A DNA stretch of 64,000 nt from Ignavibacteria bacterium (GTDB lineage Bacteria; Bacteroidota; Ignavibacteria; Tepidaquicellales; Tepidaquicellaceae). The DNA lies in contig JADJYU010000005.1 of NCBI GenBank assembly GCA_016719565.1, positions 372,001-436,000 on the forward strand, given 5' to 3'. How positions within the stretch are numbered: the first letter of the stretch is position 1; the number at the start of each line of letters is the position of its first letter. Shown here piece by piece: positions 7,073-16,280 of this stretch. The translations under genes were made by a program, and so were the position numbers. The notes beneath the pieces were generated by a model. It was given only the letters and a program-made list of their open reading frames with translations. It searched no databases and was not told the origin of the DNA.

Positions 7073-8776
7073 ATGAAAGTAATTATTATCGGAGGAGTTG
7101 CCGGCGGTGCCTCATGTGCAGCGCGCCTTCGTAGATTAGATGAAAAAGCTGAAATCCTTATGGTAGAAAAGGGACCTTATGTTTCATATGCAAACTGCGG
7201 ACTGCCATATCATATTGGCGGAGTTATTGAAAAAGAATCAAGCCTTCTGGTTGCAAATGCTCAATTGTTTAAGGACATGTTTAATGTTGAAGCGCGCACC
7301 AATTGTGAGGCTATTGAGATTTCACCGGAAAAGAAAACCGTAACACTGCGTAATACTCTTACCGGTGAACTTAGCACGGAGACTTATGACAAGCTGGTGC
7401 TTTCTCCGGGTGCGGTTTCAGTGCGTCCTCCTTTCCCTGGAATTGATCTTCCGGGTATTTTTCATGTGCGAACTGTTCCGGATGCCCGTGCAATAAATGA
7501 ATATCTCGAAAAAGGAAATCCTTTTCTTGCCGGTATGTATAAGTATTCAGGATTTCAAACCATTCGGCCAAAAACCCGGGCAGTTGTAATTGGCGGTGGA
7601 TTCATTGGCCTGGAGACTGCAGAAAATTTAGTTCACCGCGGTTTTGATGTCACGCTTGTGGAAATGATCGATCAGGTTTTGCCGCCAATTGATAAAGAAA
7701 ACGCCGACGTATTAGCAGGTCATCTGAGAAGTCATGGTATGCATCTTATATTGAATAACGGTGTAGCAGGATTTCATCAAGGAGTGCGCGGATCCATAAA
7801 TGTAGAAACAAAATCCGGAAAGATCTTTCCTTCAGAAATAGTGATACTGGCTCTGGGTGTTCGCCCGGATACATCACTTGCAAAAATGGCAGGACTTGAA
7901 ATTGGTCAGAGGGGTGGAATTCGCGTAAACGATCAAATGATTACAAGCAATCCGGATATTTTAGCAGTGGGTGACGCAATTGAAGTAAAAGATTACGTAA
8001 CAGGCGAATGGAGTCTGGTAGCGCTTGCAGGTCCTGCTAACCGTCAGGGAAGAATTGCCGCAGATGTGATTGCCGGAAGGGGTTCTCAATTCCGCGGAAC
8101 ACAGGGTACTTCAGTTATCGGAATTTTTGGTGCAACAGTTGCGTGGACAGGTGTAAATGAAAAAACTCTTATCCGATCTTGTTATACTGATTTTGAAAAG
8201 ATATACATATATCCAAATTCAAATGCAGGATATTTTCCGGGTGCAAAGCCTATTGTAATGAAAATTATTTTCCGTAAATCGGACGGTAAATTACTTGGAG
8301 CACAGGCACTTGGACACAATGGCGTAGAAAAGCGGATTGATGTTTTAGCGACTATGATTCAACTGGACGCTACCATTTATGATATGGAAGAAGCTGAACT
8401 TTGTTATGCACCGCAGTATGGAAGCGCAAAGGATCCTGTCAATTTTGCAGGCATGGTTGCTGCCGATGTTTTAAGAAACGATATGCCGTTGAGTCATTGG
8501 GATGAAGCAAAAAAAGGTTTCATCCTTGATGTGCGCGATGGTATTGAATTAGCTGTTGAAGATTTAGATGGAGCTGTAAATATTCCACTAAATCAGCTGC
8601 GCAGCAGACTCAATGAATTGCCTCCGGATCAGACAATAAATGTATTTTGCCGTACGGGTCAGCGCGCTTATTATGCTACTCGAATTCTTGTGCAAAATGG
8701 ATTTAATGCAAAAAATATTTCAGGCGGGATGCTTTCACTTGCTCATAATTATTTGTTCGATGAAAATAGCGAATAA
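7073..8776 (+). CDS. CoA-disulfide reductase fused to rhodanese (NAD(P)H- and FAD-dependent)
   Basis: 567 residues. The N-terminal FAD fold starts KVIIIGGVAGGASCAARLRR. SYANCGLPY carries the single redox Cys42 typical of CoA-disulfide reductases and the related persulfide reductases. A second dinucleotide fold VVIGGGFIGLETAENL lies near 170-190, and NPDILAVGDAIEV closes the flavin domain. After the dimerisation domain, a rhodanese domain occupies about 470-567 with active Cys526 in FCRTGQR. Fusions of this kind reduce CoA disulfide, CoA persulfide or polysulfide and hand sulfur to the rhodanese cysteine. No signal peptide is present. It closes the sulfur cluster that starts with the separate rhodanese and is spaced as if in one transcript with the crotonase. 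Normal length, no damage seen. Confidence 0.93.
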   Translation: MKVIIIGGVAGGASCAARLRRLDEKAEILMVEKGPYVSYANCGLPYHIGGVIEKESSLLVANAQLFKDMFNVEARTNCEAIEISPEKKTVTLRNTLTGELSTETYDKLVLSPGAVSVRPPFPGIDLPGIFHVRTVPDARAINEYLEKGNPFLAGMYKYSGFQTIRPKTRAVVIGGGFIGLETAENLVHRGFDVTLVEMIDQVLPPIDKENADVLAGHLRSHGMHLILNNGVAGFHQGVRGSINVETKSGKIFPSEIVILALGVRPDTSLAKMAGLEIGQRGGIRVNDQMITSNPDILAVGDAIEVKDYVTGEWSLVALAGPANRQGRIAADVIAGRGSQFRGTQGTSVIGIFGATVAWTGVNEKTLIRSCYTDFEKIYIYPNSNAGYFPGAKPIVMKIIFRKSDGKLLGAQALGHNGVEKRIDVLATMIQLDATIYDMEEAELCYAPQYGSAKDPVNFAGMVAADVLRNDMPLSHWDEAKKGFILDVRDGIELAVEDLDGAVNIPLNQLRSRLNELPPDQTINVFCRTGQRAYYATRILVQNGFNAKNISGGMLSLAHNYLFDENSE

Positions 8777-8882
8777 TAAAAATACACCAAAATTAAAAAT
8801 AATATCAGCAAATGTATTTATTATTATTGATCTCGATATTGAAATGCAGATATTGGAACTGAAATTTATTAACTAAATAATT

Positions 8883-9398
8883 ATGGCAGATCAAATAGAA
8901 AAGAATATGCTTAAACAAAAGTTGCTTCATGAATTTTCTGAGTACTTTATAAATGTTGTTTACCTGACAATGTTTTTTGGAGCATTTGCAACAGCCCGCA
9001 GATTAACACTCGTTCATTATGATATATATATTGATGATTACTTTGTCGGAATTATTAAAGCGCTTATTATAGGTAAAGTAATTATGATAGGCTCTTTCAT
9101 GCGCATAAGTCATAAGTACGAAAATAAGCCGTTACTCATTCCCGTATTTTATAAAACCATATTGTTTGTGATTTGTGTAATCATATTTGATGTGATTGAA
9201 GTACTGATAAAAGAAACAATTAAGCTACAATCACTTTCAGACGCATATCAATTTTTAATACTTGAACATTTTTCAAAAATATGGCTGGGAGGCGTTATAA
9301 TAATTTTTGTTTCGTTTATTCCATTCTTTGCTTTAAAAGAATTAAGTCGTGTAATTGGACAAAAAAAATTCCGTGACATGCTGCTAAAACACAGGTAA
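8883..9398 (+). CDS. Predicted integral membrane protein, 171 residues
   Basis: Four hydrophobic stretches are visible, at roughly 23-41, 54-74, 87-110 and 130-152. They are separated by short polar loops, with a basic C-terminus (GQKKFRDMLLKHR). The N-terminus (MADQIEKNMLKQKLLHEFSE) is charged, with no cleavable signal. I do not recognise the family. It follows the CoA-disulfide reductase fusion by 106 bases on the same strand and could be its last cotranscribed gene or stand alone. The next 290 bases before asnB hold no feature I can support. Confidence 0.7.
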   Translation: MADQIEKNMLKQKLLHEFSEYFINVVYLTMFFGAFATARRLTLVHYDIYIDDYFVGIIKALIIGKVIMIGSFMRISHKYENKPLLIPVFYKTILFVICVIIFDVIEVLIKETIKLQSLSDAYQFLILEHFSKIWLGGVIIIFVSFIPFFALKELSRVIGQKKFRDMLLKHR

Positions 9399-9691
9399 GT
9401 ATTTTGGTTATGAGTTTGAGAGTTTTTCTACCACTGCCGGTTAATTAACAAAGTGTGAGGATTGTTTAAATTTTACACTTCATGTTTTATGAGATTGGCG
9501 GATGGAGCTGCACATTCCCGGCGATATAAGGTTTATTTAAGTTTTACGTGTATGTACTCCTGATTCTTAATTGTTAATTTTTTCCGAATTGGGTAAATTG
9601 CACTCATTCAGATGAGCACCTTTTTCTCTCCTTATATAATTAAAATATAACAGAGTAAAATATTTTTTAATTTAAATAACACGGTTAATTT

Positions 9692-11359
9692 ATGTGCGGT
9701 ATTGTGTGTATGTTTGGCAATAACACCGAAGTGAAAAATCTCAGACAGGATGTTCTTGAAATGTCAAAGAAGGTTCGTCACCGCGGTCCGGACTGGTCAG
9801 GTAATTACAGCAATGATAAAATAATTTTTGCTCATGAGAGACTTGCCATTGTCGATCCTAAGTCAGGTAAGCAGCCGCTTTACAGTGTAGACGGAAAATT
9901 AATTCTCGCTGCAAACGGCGAGATATATAATCATAAAGAACTGAGACCTCTGGTAAGCGGATATAATTTTCTTACCGAATCAGACTGCGAGATCATACTT
10001 GCGCTTTACAGAAAAAAAGGAATTGACTTCCTCGACGATCTTAACGGAATTTTTGCGTTCGCTTTGTATGATGAAGAAAACAATTCATATTTCATAGCCC
10101 GTGATCATATAGGGATAATTCCTTTGTATATGGGCTGGGACAAGTCGGGAAATTTCTATGTCGCATCGGAATTAAAAGCGCTCGAAGGCGTCTGCAGCAG
10201 TATTCAGGAATTTCTTCCGGGACATTACATCTACAGCAAAGAAGGAACTGAATTAAAAAAATGGTATAAGCGCGAATGGACGGAATTTAAAAATGTTGAG
10301 TCAAATGAATCAGATATTTTAAAACTGCATGATGGTCTTGAGAAAGCTGTTCACAGACAGCTTATGTCTGATGTTCCTTACGGAGTTCTGCTTTCGGGCG
10401 GACTGGACTCTTCTATAATTTCAGCTGTTACAAAAAAGTATGCTGCTAAAAGAGTTGAGTCGGATGATACACAGCAGGCGTGGTATCCGCAGCTTCATTC
10501 CTTTGCAATAGGTCTGAAAGGCTCGCCCGATCTCGCCGCCGCGCAGAAAGTCGCAGATCATATCGGCTCCGTTCATCATGAAATAAATTTCACAATACAG
10601 GAAGGACTTGATGCTATAAGCGACGTCATCTATCACCTTGAAACTTATGACGTAACTACCATCCGAGCTTCCACTCCGATGTATCTGCTCGCAAGAGTCA
10701 TAAAATCCATGGGAATAAAAATGGTACTCTCCGGTGAAGGCGCTGACGAGATCTTCGGAGGTTATCTTTATTTTCACAAAGCTCCGGATCCGCAGGCATT
10801 TCATGAAGAGACAATTCGTAAACTCGGCAAATTGCATTTGTATGATTGTCTCCGCGCCAACAAATCCCTTGCTGCATGGGGAATTGAAGGACGTGTTCCT
10901 TTTCTTGACAAAGAATTCCTCGACATTGCAATGAGATTAAATCCTAAAGATAAAATGACCTCTGAAGGTAAAATGGAAAAGTGGATCCTGCGAAAAGCTT
11001 TTGAAGGTTATCTGCCGGATGAAATTCTCTGGAGACAGAAAGAGCAGTTCTCTGACGGCGTCGGTTACAGCTGGATCGATACTTTAAAAGATGTTGCTGA
11101 AAAAGAAGTTACTGACGAAATGCTTGCAAATGCAAAATTCAGATTTCATATAAATCCTCCGATGACTAAGGAAGAGTACAGGTACAGGTCAATATTCAGC
11201 GGACATTTTCCATCGGACTCCGCTGCGCAATGCGTTCCGTCCGTAAAGTCCGTCGCATGCAGCACACCTGAAGCGCTGGCGTGGGATGCGTCATTTCAGA
11301 ATGCAAATGATCCTTCAGGCAGAGCAGTGAAAAGTGTTCATAAAGACAGTTATAATTAA
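9692..11359 (+). CDS. asnB: Asparagine synthase (glutamine-hydrolysing), class B
   Basis: 555 residues, equal in length to E. coli AsnB. MCGIVCMF exposes the nucleophile Cys2 after removal of Met1. The glutaminase domain (1 to about 200) has RHRGPD and NGEIYNH. The synthetase domain carries the PP-loop LLSGGLDSS and the motif LSGEGADEIFGGYLYFH. The C-terminus (YRYRSIFSGHFPS, then DPSGRAVKSVH) matches AsnB enzymes. It makes asparagine and AMP from aspartate, ATP and glutamine in the cytoplasm. The glutamine synthetase gene begins 26 bases downstream on the same strand, which fits one transcript in which the second enzyme supplies the amide donor of the first. Confidence 0.97.
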   Translation: MCGIVCMFGNNTEVKNLRQDVLEMSKKVRHRGPDWSGNYSNDKIIFAHERLAIVDPKSGKQPLYSVDGKLILAANGEIYNHKELRPLVSGYNFLTESDCEIILALYRKKGIDFLDDLNGIFAFALYDEENNSYFIARDHIGIIPLYMGWDKSGNFYVASELKALEGVCSSIQEFLPGHYIYSKEGTELKKWYKREWTEFKNVESNESDILKLHDGLEKAVHRQLMSDVPYGVLLSGGLDSSIISAVTKKYAAKRVESDDTQQAWYPQLHSFAIGLKGSPDLAAAQKVADHIGSVHHEINFTIQEGLDAISDVIYHLETYDVTTIRASTPMYLLARVIKSMGIKMVLSGEGADEIFGGYLYFHKAPDPQAFHEETIRKLGKLHLYDCLRANKSLAAWGIEGRVPFLDKEFLDIAMRLNPKDKMTSEGKMEKWILRKAFEGYLPDEILWRQKEQFSDGVGYSWIDTLKDVAEKEVTDEMLANAKFRFHINPPMTKEEYRYRSIFSGHFPSDSAAQCVPSVKSVACSTPEALAWDASFQNANDPSGRAVKSVHKDSYN

Positions 11360-11385
11360 TACTAAATTTTAAATTTTAAATTGAT

Positions 11386-12891
11386 ATGCGTGAATACGAA
11401 ATAAATCTGAATCCGAATAAACTTGTAAAGTATCTGAAAAAGCCGGCTAATGAATTCACGCGGCATGACATAATCAGATTCATTGAAGAGAACGGAATTG
11501 AAATGGTTAATTTCAGATATCCCGGAGAAGACGGAAAACTTAAGACTCTGAATTTTGTGATCACGAGCAGGGATTATCTTGAATCGATACTTTCGACAGG
11601 TGAAAGAGTCGACGGCTCAAGTCTTTTCTCATATGTGGAAGCGGCATCAAGCGATCTGTATGTAATACCGAGATTCAGTTCGGCATTTGTAAATCCATTT
11701 TCAGAAGTGCCGTCAGTTGATATTCTTTGTTCGTATTACACAGGCGAGGGTAAACCGCTTGAAAGCGCTCCGGAATATATTCTGAAAAAAGCTCATGATG
11801 AATTTAAAAAAGCAACGGCACTCACATTCAAAGCAATGGGCGAACTTGAATATTATGTCATAAGTAAAAAAGATGAATTATATCCCGCTCAGGATCAGAA
11901 GGGATATCATAATTCACAGCCTTTTGCCAAATGGGAAAACATTCGTAAGGAAGCCATGAATATGCTTGCTCAGACAGGCTGTAAAATTAAATACGGTCAT
12001 TCGGAAGTCGGTAACTTCATAAAAGGCGATGAATATTTCGAACAGCATGAGATTGAATTTCAGCCTGTAGATGCGGAAGATGCAGCTGATCAGCTTATTA
12101 AAGCAAAATGGATACTCCGTATGCTCGGACAAAAATACGGCGTCATTATCAGCTTTGCTCCGAAGATAACCGTCGGTAATGCGGGAAGCGGACTGCATAT
12201 TCACATGCAGCTTGAAAAGAACGGCGTAAATATAATGACAGATGAAAATTCCATAAGTGATCCCGCCAGAAAAATGATAGTCGGTTTACTTGAAAAGGCA
12301 AGATCATTAACTGCATTCGGAAATACTGTTCCTCTCTCATATCTCAGACTCGTCCCTCATCAGGAAGCGCCGACGAATATCTGCTGGGGCGATTCCAACC
12401 GTTCAGCTCTTGTGAGAGTGCCGCTTGGATGGATCTCAAAAACAAATATGATAATGAATGCAAATCCATATGAAAGATATGACGTCCCTTATATTCCCGG
12501 AAAGCAGACAATTGAGATCAGGACTCCTGACGGTTCAGCGGATATCTATCATTTACTGGCCGGTATTATAATGGCAGCTCAGTACGGTCTTGAAATGGAA
12601 AATGCTCTGCAGAGATCTGATGAATTATATATTGATGTAAATATTTTCAAAGATAACAATAAAAAATTGTCCGGTACTTTAGATCAGCTGCCTGTCTCAT
12701 GCAGCGAGTCCGCCGATGCATTGGAAAAGGACAGGAGCTTTTACGAAAAGAATAATATTTTCCCGAAAGGGACTATTGACAGATTCATAAATCATCTGAG
12801 ATCATACAATGATGATAAATTAAGCGAAAGGCTTTACGGCAATGAAGAAGAATTAATGAAACTTGTTGATAAATATATTCATCATATGTAA
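11386..12891 (+). CDS. Glutamine synthetase, type I-like
   Basis: 501 residues, slightly longer than typical GSI enzymes. Conserved elements in order are RVDGSSL near the N-terminal domain end, GELEYY (first metal glutamate pair), HSEVGNF and EQHEIEF (metal and ATP site), GSGLHIHM (metal histidine), NRSALVRVP and IEIRTPDGSADIYHLLAGII. The region where adenylylated enzymes have an NLYDL-type loop reads VNIFKDNNKKLSG, so tyrosine adenylylation is unlikely. That is inferred from absence. The enzyme converts glutamate, ammonia and ATP to glutamine. Two AAATTTT-type heptamers fill the 26-base gap after asnB. The close coupling suggests local glutamine supply to asparagine synthesis. It may be a specialised GS rather than the main one, but this cannot be judged from the window. 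Confidence 0.93.
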   Translation: MREYEINLNPNKLVKYLKKPANEFTRHDIIRFIEENGIEMVNFRYPGEDGKLKTLNFVITSRDYLESILSTGERVDGSSLFSYVEAASSDLYVIPRFSSAFVNPFSEVPSVDILCSYYTGEGKPLESAPEYILKKAHDEFKKATALTFKAMGELEYYVISKKDELYPAQDQKGYHNSQPFAKWENIRKEAMNMLAQTGCKIKYGHSEVGNFIKGDEYFEQHEIEFQPVDAEDAADQLIKAKWILRMLGQKYGVIISFAPKITVGNAGSGLHIHMQLEKNGVNIMTDENSISDPARKMIVGLLEKARSLTAFGNTVPLSYLRLVPHQEAPTNICWGDSNRSALVRVPLGWISKTNMIMNANPYERYDVPYIPGKQTIEIRTPDGSADIYHLLAGIIMAAQYGLEMENALQRSDELYIDVNIFKDNNKKLSGTLDQLPVSCSESADALEKDRSFYEKNNIFPKGTIDRFINHLRSYNDDKLSERLYGNEEELMKLVDKYIHHM

Positions 12892-12963
12892 TTTTAAATT
12901 ATTGATTTTCAGCTGATTATATACTTTAAAAATTTTTCTAACTCATAAATTGAAATACATACA

Positions 12964-14289
12964 ATGGAAAATCTAACTGAAATCAAATCCATAGCAAAAG
13001 AGGCTTACATATACGGATTCCCAATTGTGGATTCATACCGTATAGTACACGCTTATTTTATAAATAAAAACAGTCCTGAATATAAAGCAGCTTTTAATGT
13101 AATTAAAAATATTCCCAGAGTTTATACCCCTGATGACAAAGCGGTTCAGACGCCTAACTCAGATACCCCGTATTCAATGATCGAACTGGATCTGAGACAA
13201 GAACCTGTAGTGCTGACTCTTCCTATGATAGAGAAAGAAAGATATTTTTCCGCTCAGTTTATAGATATCTACACACACAATTTTGATTATCTTGGAAGCA
13301 GGACTTCAGGAAATGACGGCGGCGTGTTTTTAATAACCGGTCCTGACTGGAACGGTGATGTTCCCGATGGAATGAAAAAAGTTATCAGAGCTGAAACGAT
13401 GTTTGTGCAGTGTATTATCAGGACACAACTCTTTAATCCTGATGATCTTGAAAATGTTAAAAAAATTCAGGAAGGCTATAAGGTTCAGACTCTTTCTAAC
13501 TATTTATTAAAGGAAGAACTGGCAGCGGATACTGCTGAATTCATTGATCCTTTAACTCCCGATCAGCAGAGATCTTCACTTGAATTTTTTAACATACTTA
13601 ATTTTCAGCTTCAGTTCTGTCCTGTTCATCCGACCGAAACAGATCTGATGGAGAGGTTTTCAAAAATCGGTATCGGAGGAGGAAAGAAAATAGATATCGA
13701 AGAATTATCACCTGAAGCAAAAAAAGCAATGGAGGATGGAATTGCAGAAGCCTGGAAAGAATACAATGAGTTTTTGAAAAGTAAGCTGCTTACGGGACAG
13801 GTTACTTCCAAAGATTTATTCGGGACAAGAGAGCATCTGAAAAATAATTATATGTACAGAATGACCGCTGCAATACTCGGTATTTTCGGAAACACTGCTG
13901 AAGAAGCCATGTATCCGATGTACAAGATCGACTCCGACGGGAAAATTCCTGACAGTTCCGCAAATAAATATACTATTCGTTTTGAAAAAGATCAGTTGCC
14001 GCCGGTCCACGCTTTCTGGTCATTGACAATGTATGAAATGCCGTCTAGCCTGTTATGCGCGAATCCGATAAACCGTTATCTTATTAATTCTCCAATGCTT
14101 CCGGATTTAAAACCTGACAGCGACGGCGGTTTAACAATTTATATACAGCATGATTCACCCGGCGCTGATCTCGAATCAAACTGGCTGCCCGCGCCAAATG
14201 GTCCGTTTGCGGTTTTTATGAGATTATACTGGCCGAAACCTGAAGCTGTAAATGGAAGCTGGAAACAGCCGCCTATGAAAAAAGTTTAG
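12964..14289 (+). CDS. DUF1254/DUF1214 domain protein
   Basis: 441 residues. The N-terminal half starts AKEAYIYGFPIVDSYRIVHA and holds QTPNSDTPYSMIELDLR, both typical of DUF1254. The C-terminal half holds FWSLTMYEMPSSLLCANPIN and WLPAPNGPFAVFMRLYWP, typical of DUF1214. The family has no established biochemical role that I can name with confidence. Most members carry a signal peptide or lipoprotein signal. This one begins MENLTEIKSIAKEAY with no export signal, so as read it would be cytoplasmic. It is 72 bases after the glutamine synthetase gene and heads a run of envelope genes on the same strand. It ends with TAG. Confidence 0.85.
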   Translation: MENLTEIKSIAKEAYIYGFPIVDSYRIVHAYFINKNSPEYKAAFNVIKNIPRVYTPDDKAVQTPNSDTPYSMIELDLRQEPVVLTLPMIEKERYFSAQFIDIYTHNFDYLGSRTSGNDGGVFLITGPDWNGDVPDGMKKVIRAETMFVQCIIRTQLFNPDDLENVKKIQEGYKVQTLSNYLLKEELAADTAEFIDPLTPDQQRSSLEFFNILNFQLQFCPVHPTETDLMERFSKIGIGGGKKIDIEELSPEAKKAMEDGIAEAWKEYNEFLKSKLLTGQVTSKDLFGTREHLKNNYMYRMTAAILGIFGNTAEEAMYPMYKIDSDGKIPDSSANKYTIRFEKDQLPPVHAFWSLTMYEMPSSLLCANPINRYLINSPMLPDLKPDSDGGLTIYIQHDSPGADLESNWLPAPNGPFAVFMRLYWPKPEAVNGSWKQPPMKKV

Positions 14290-14413
14290 GTCTGAATCCA
14301 CTTCACAATTTCAAAAATTTTTACTGTGAAAACTGTACACGTTATAGTATATCTAAATTGAAGTAATTATTTAATAAATATATATTACATCTTTTAAAAA
14401 TATAATTTAACAT

Positions 14414-15232
14414 TTGAAAACAATCATTTACAATTCAGTAGTTTTAAAAACAGTTATCTTTTTTACGATTTTAATTTCCGGTAAATCATCTTTTTCTCAG
14501 GATGAAGGTGCGCAGAATGTAGCCAAAGCTTTATCAAATCCTGTAGCAAATATGTACAGCGTTCCTTTTCAGAATAATTTTCAATTCGGTATAGGCGAAC
14601 AGAAAGGTTATAAGTATTTACTAAATTTTCAGCCCGTCATCCCTGTATCTCTGGGTAAAAATATTAATCTGATAAACCGCGCAATCTTTCCAATTATATT
14701 TCAGAATAAAGTTATCGGAAGCGACAGACAAAACGGAATGGGAGATATTCTTTACACGGCATTTTTTTCGCCTGCAAAAAGTAAAATAATATGGGGTATT
14801 GGTCCTGCAGCTTCATTACCAACTGCGACTGATTCATTACTCGGAACAAAAAAATTATTGCTCGGACCATCTGTTGTAGTGCTTGGTCAGCCGGGATCAT
14901 GGACTCTGGGATTTCTTGCAAATAATCTATGGTCTGTAGCGGGAAGCGAAAGCAGATCTGAAATTACTTCATTATTTGTTCAGCCGTTTTTTACTTATAA
15001 TACTGCAGGAGGAATGGGCTTAGGACTTTCATCGGAAAATTCCTATGACTGGAGAGGGAAAAGACTTACTTCCGGACTGATTGCTTTAAATCTTACACAG
15101 GTGTTTAAATTCGATGCAAAACAGATTGCCAGTTTACAGCTTTCACCTCTTTTATTTTATTCAAATGAAAAAATCAACAAACCTGAATGGGGTGCAAGGA
15201 TCGGGATCACATTAGTATATCCAAAGAAATAA
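14414..15232 (+). CDS. Predicted outer-membrane beta-barrel protein, 272 residues
   Basis: The likely start is TTG at 14414, which gives a hydrophobic signal sequence (SVVLKTVIFFTILISGKSSF) ending near SQDEG. The mature part alternates polar and aromatic residues in strands (FQFGIGEQKGYKYLLNF, LTLVYPKK at the end). It resembles the MetA-pathway-of-phenol-degradation/transporter barrels (PF13557-like), with the feature FIPIIFQN...GMGDILYTAFFSP recalling the GLGD motif of that group. The substrate is unknown. It is followed by two small membrane protein genes on the same strand. Confidence 0.65.
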   Translation: MKTIIYNSVVLKTVIFFTILISGKSSFSQDEGAQNVAKALSNPVANMYSVPFQNNFQFGIGEQKGYKYLLNFQPVIPVSLGKNINLINRAIFPIIFQNKVIGSDRQNGMGDILYTAFFSPAKSKIIWGIGPAASLPTATDSLLGTKKLLLGPSVVVLGQPGSWTLGFLANNLWSVAGSESRSEITSLFVQPFFTYNTAGGMGLGLSSENSYDWRGKRLTSGLIALNLTQVFKFDAKQIASLQLSPLLFYSNEKINKPEWGARIGITLVYPKK

Positions 15233-15317
15233 TTTTAATTGTGATATAATTTAAAAGCGTTTTTATTAAGTTACTAATATTTAAAGCAGCAAATAATATT
15301 AAATGTAAATTACCAAT

Positions 15318-15701
15318 ATGAGAACCTTAATTATTCTTCAGGATTTTGTAAGACTGTCAGGTCCCGGCTCACTTAGATTTATTCTGCAGCCGCTTATGTC
15401 TGTATTTTTCGGAATAAAGGACGGGATCACAGATGCCAAATTAGGTAATGATCCTTTTTTATTTTCCCTTTTTAAATCTTCTGAAAAAAAATCTAAATTA
15501 AAGGAAGCTTTTAAGAGTGTCGGAAAAGTTTTTATAATTGCAATAATTCTGGATATAATCTTTTATTATATTATATCAGGAACTTTTGCGCCCTTACAGT
15601 CTCTTCTGATCGGAACCATTCTAGTATTCATCCCCTATTCGATTGCCAGAGGATTTACAAACAGGATATACAGTGCAAAGTTGAAGAAAAATAAATCTTA
15701 A
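15318..15701 (+). CDS. Small predicted membrane protein, 127 residues
   Basis: The N-terminal third (RTLIILQDFVRLSGPGSLRF) is amphipathic and polar around KSSEKKSKLKEAFKSVG. Two hydrophobic segments follow at about 71-93 (VFIIAIILDIIFYYIISG) and 95-113 (PLQSLLIGTILVFIPYSIA), with a basic tail. No family is recognised. The gene lies 86 bases after the barrel gene and 49 before the DUF202 gene, so the three may share a transcript. Confidence 0.6.
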   Translation: MRTLIILQDFVRLSGPGSLRFILQPLMSVFFGIKDGITDAKLGNDPFLFSLFKSSEKKSKLKEAFKSVGKVFIIAIILDIIFYYIISGTFAPLQSLLIGTILVFIPYSIARGFTNRIYSAKLKKNKS

Positions 15702-15749
15702 AATTATAGTTACATTTTATACAATCTATAGTAAACTCATTAAATTATA

Positions 15750-16157
15750 ATGTCTGAAGTAAAACCGGAAAAATCAGCTAATGAGCTGGCGCAAGACCGT
15801 ACTGATCTTGCTTATGAAAGAACCGCTCTCGCCAACGACAGAACTTTAATGGCTTGGGTAAGGACGGCTACTTCACTGATATCATTTGGATTTACTATTT
15901 ATAAATTTTTTCAGGAGCTGGTAAAAGCTGATCATATCGATATTCAGCAGCGGCTGCTTACTCCGAGAATTGTCGGTATGATGCTGATCATAATTGGATT
16001 TCTCGGACTTTTTCTCGGATTCCTGCAGTACAGAATGGATATGAAAAGACTGAAAGCTTCTTATAAAAATATCCCCCGCTCATTTACACCTTTGATAGCT
16101 GTTTTAATTCTGTTACTTGGATTGATTTTGTTTTTAGCAGTGCTGTACAGACAGTGA
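15750..16157 (+). CDS. DUF202 (YidH-type) membrane protein
   Basis: 135 residues. DLAYERTALANDRTLMAWVRTA is the diagnostic start of the DUF202/YidH family, here shortened to its core ERTALANDRTLMAWVRT. It is followed by three transmembrane segments (about 42-58, 76-96 and 112-133). The N-terminal 20 residues are charged and cytoplasmic. The family is widespread and uncharacterised. In this run it sits between a small membrane protein and a barrel protein. Confidence 0.88.
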   Translation: MSEVKPEKSANELAQDRTDLAYERTALANDRTLMAWVRTATSLISFGFTIYKFFQELVKADHIDIQQRLLTPRIVGMMLIIIGFLGLFLGFLQYRMDMKRLKASYKNIPRSFTPLIAVLILLLGLILFLAVLYRQ

Positions 16158-16280
16158 TTTTTTTAAAAAATCATTATTAATACTAAAGTATATTTGATAC
16201 AACTTATGATTTAAATCATCTAATTTAAGATTTGGATTTTTTATATTTAATAAATAACAGCAACCCATACTAATTTGAAA

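Noticed and set aside
8640..8876. 78-codon ORF overlapping the end of the CoA-disulfide reductase fusion
   Set aside because: It overlaps the rhodanese domain in another frame, with no ribosome site and unlikely composition.
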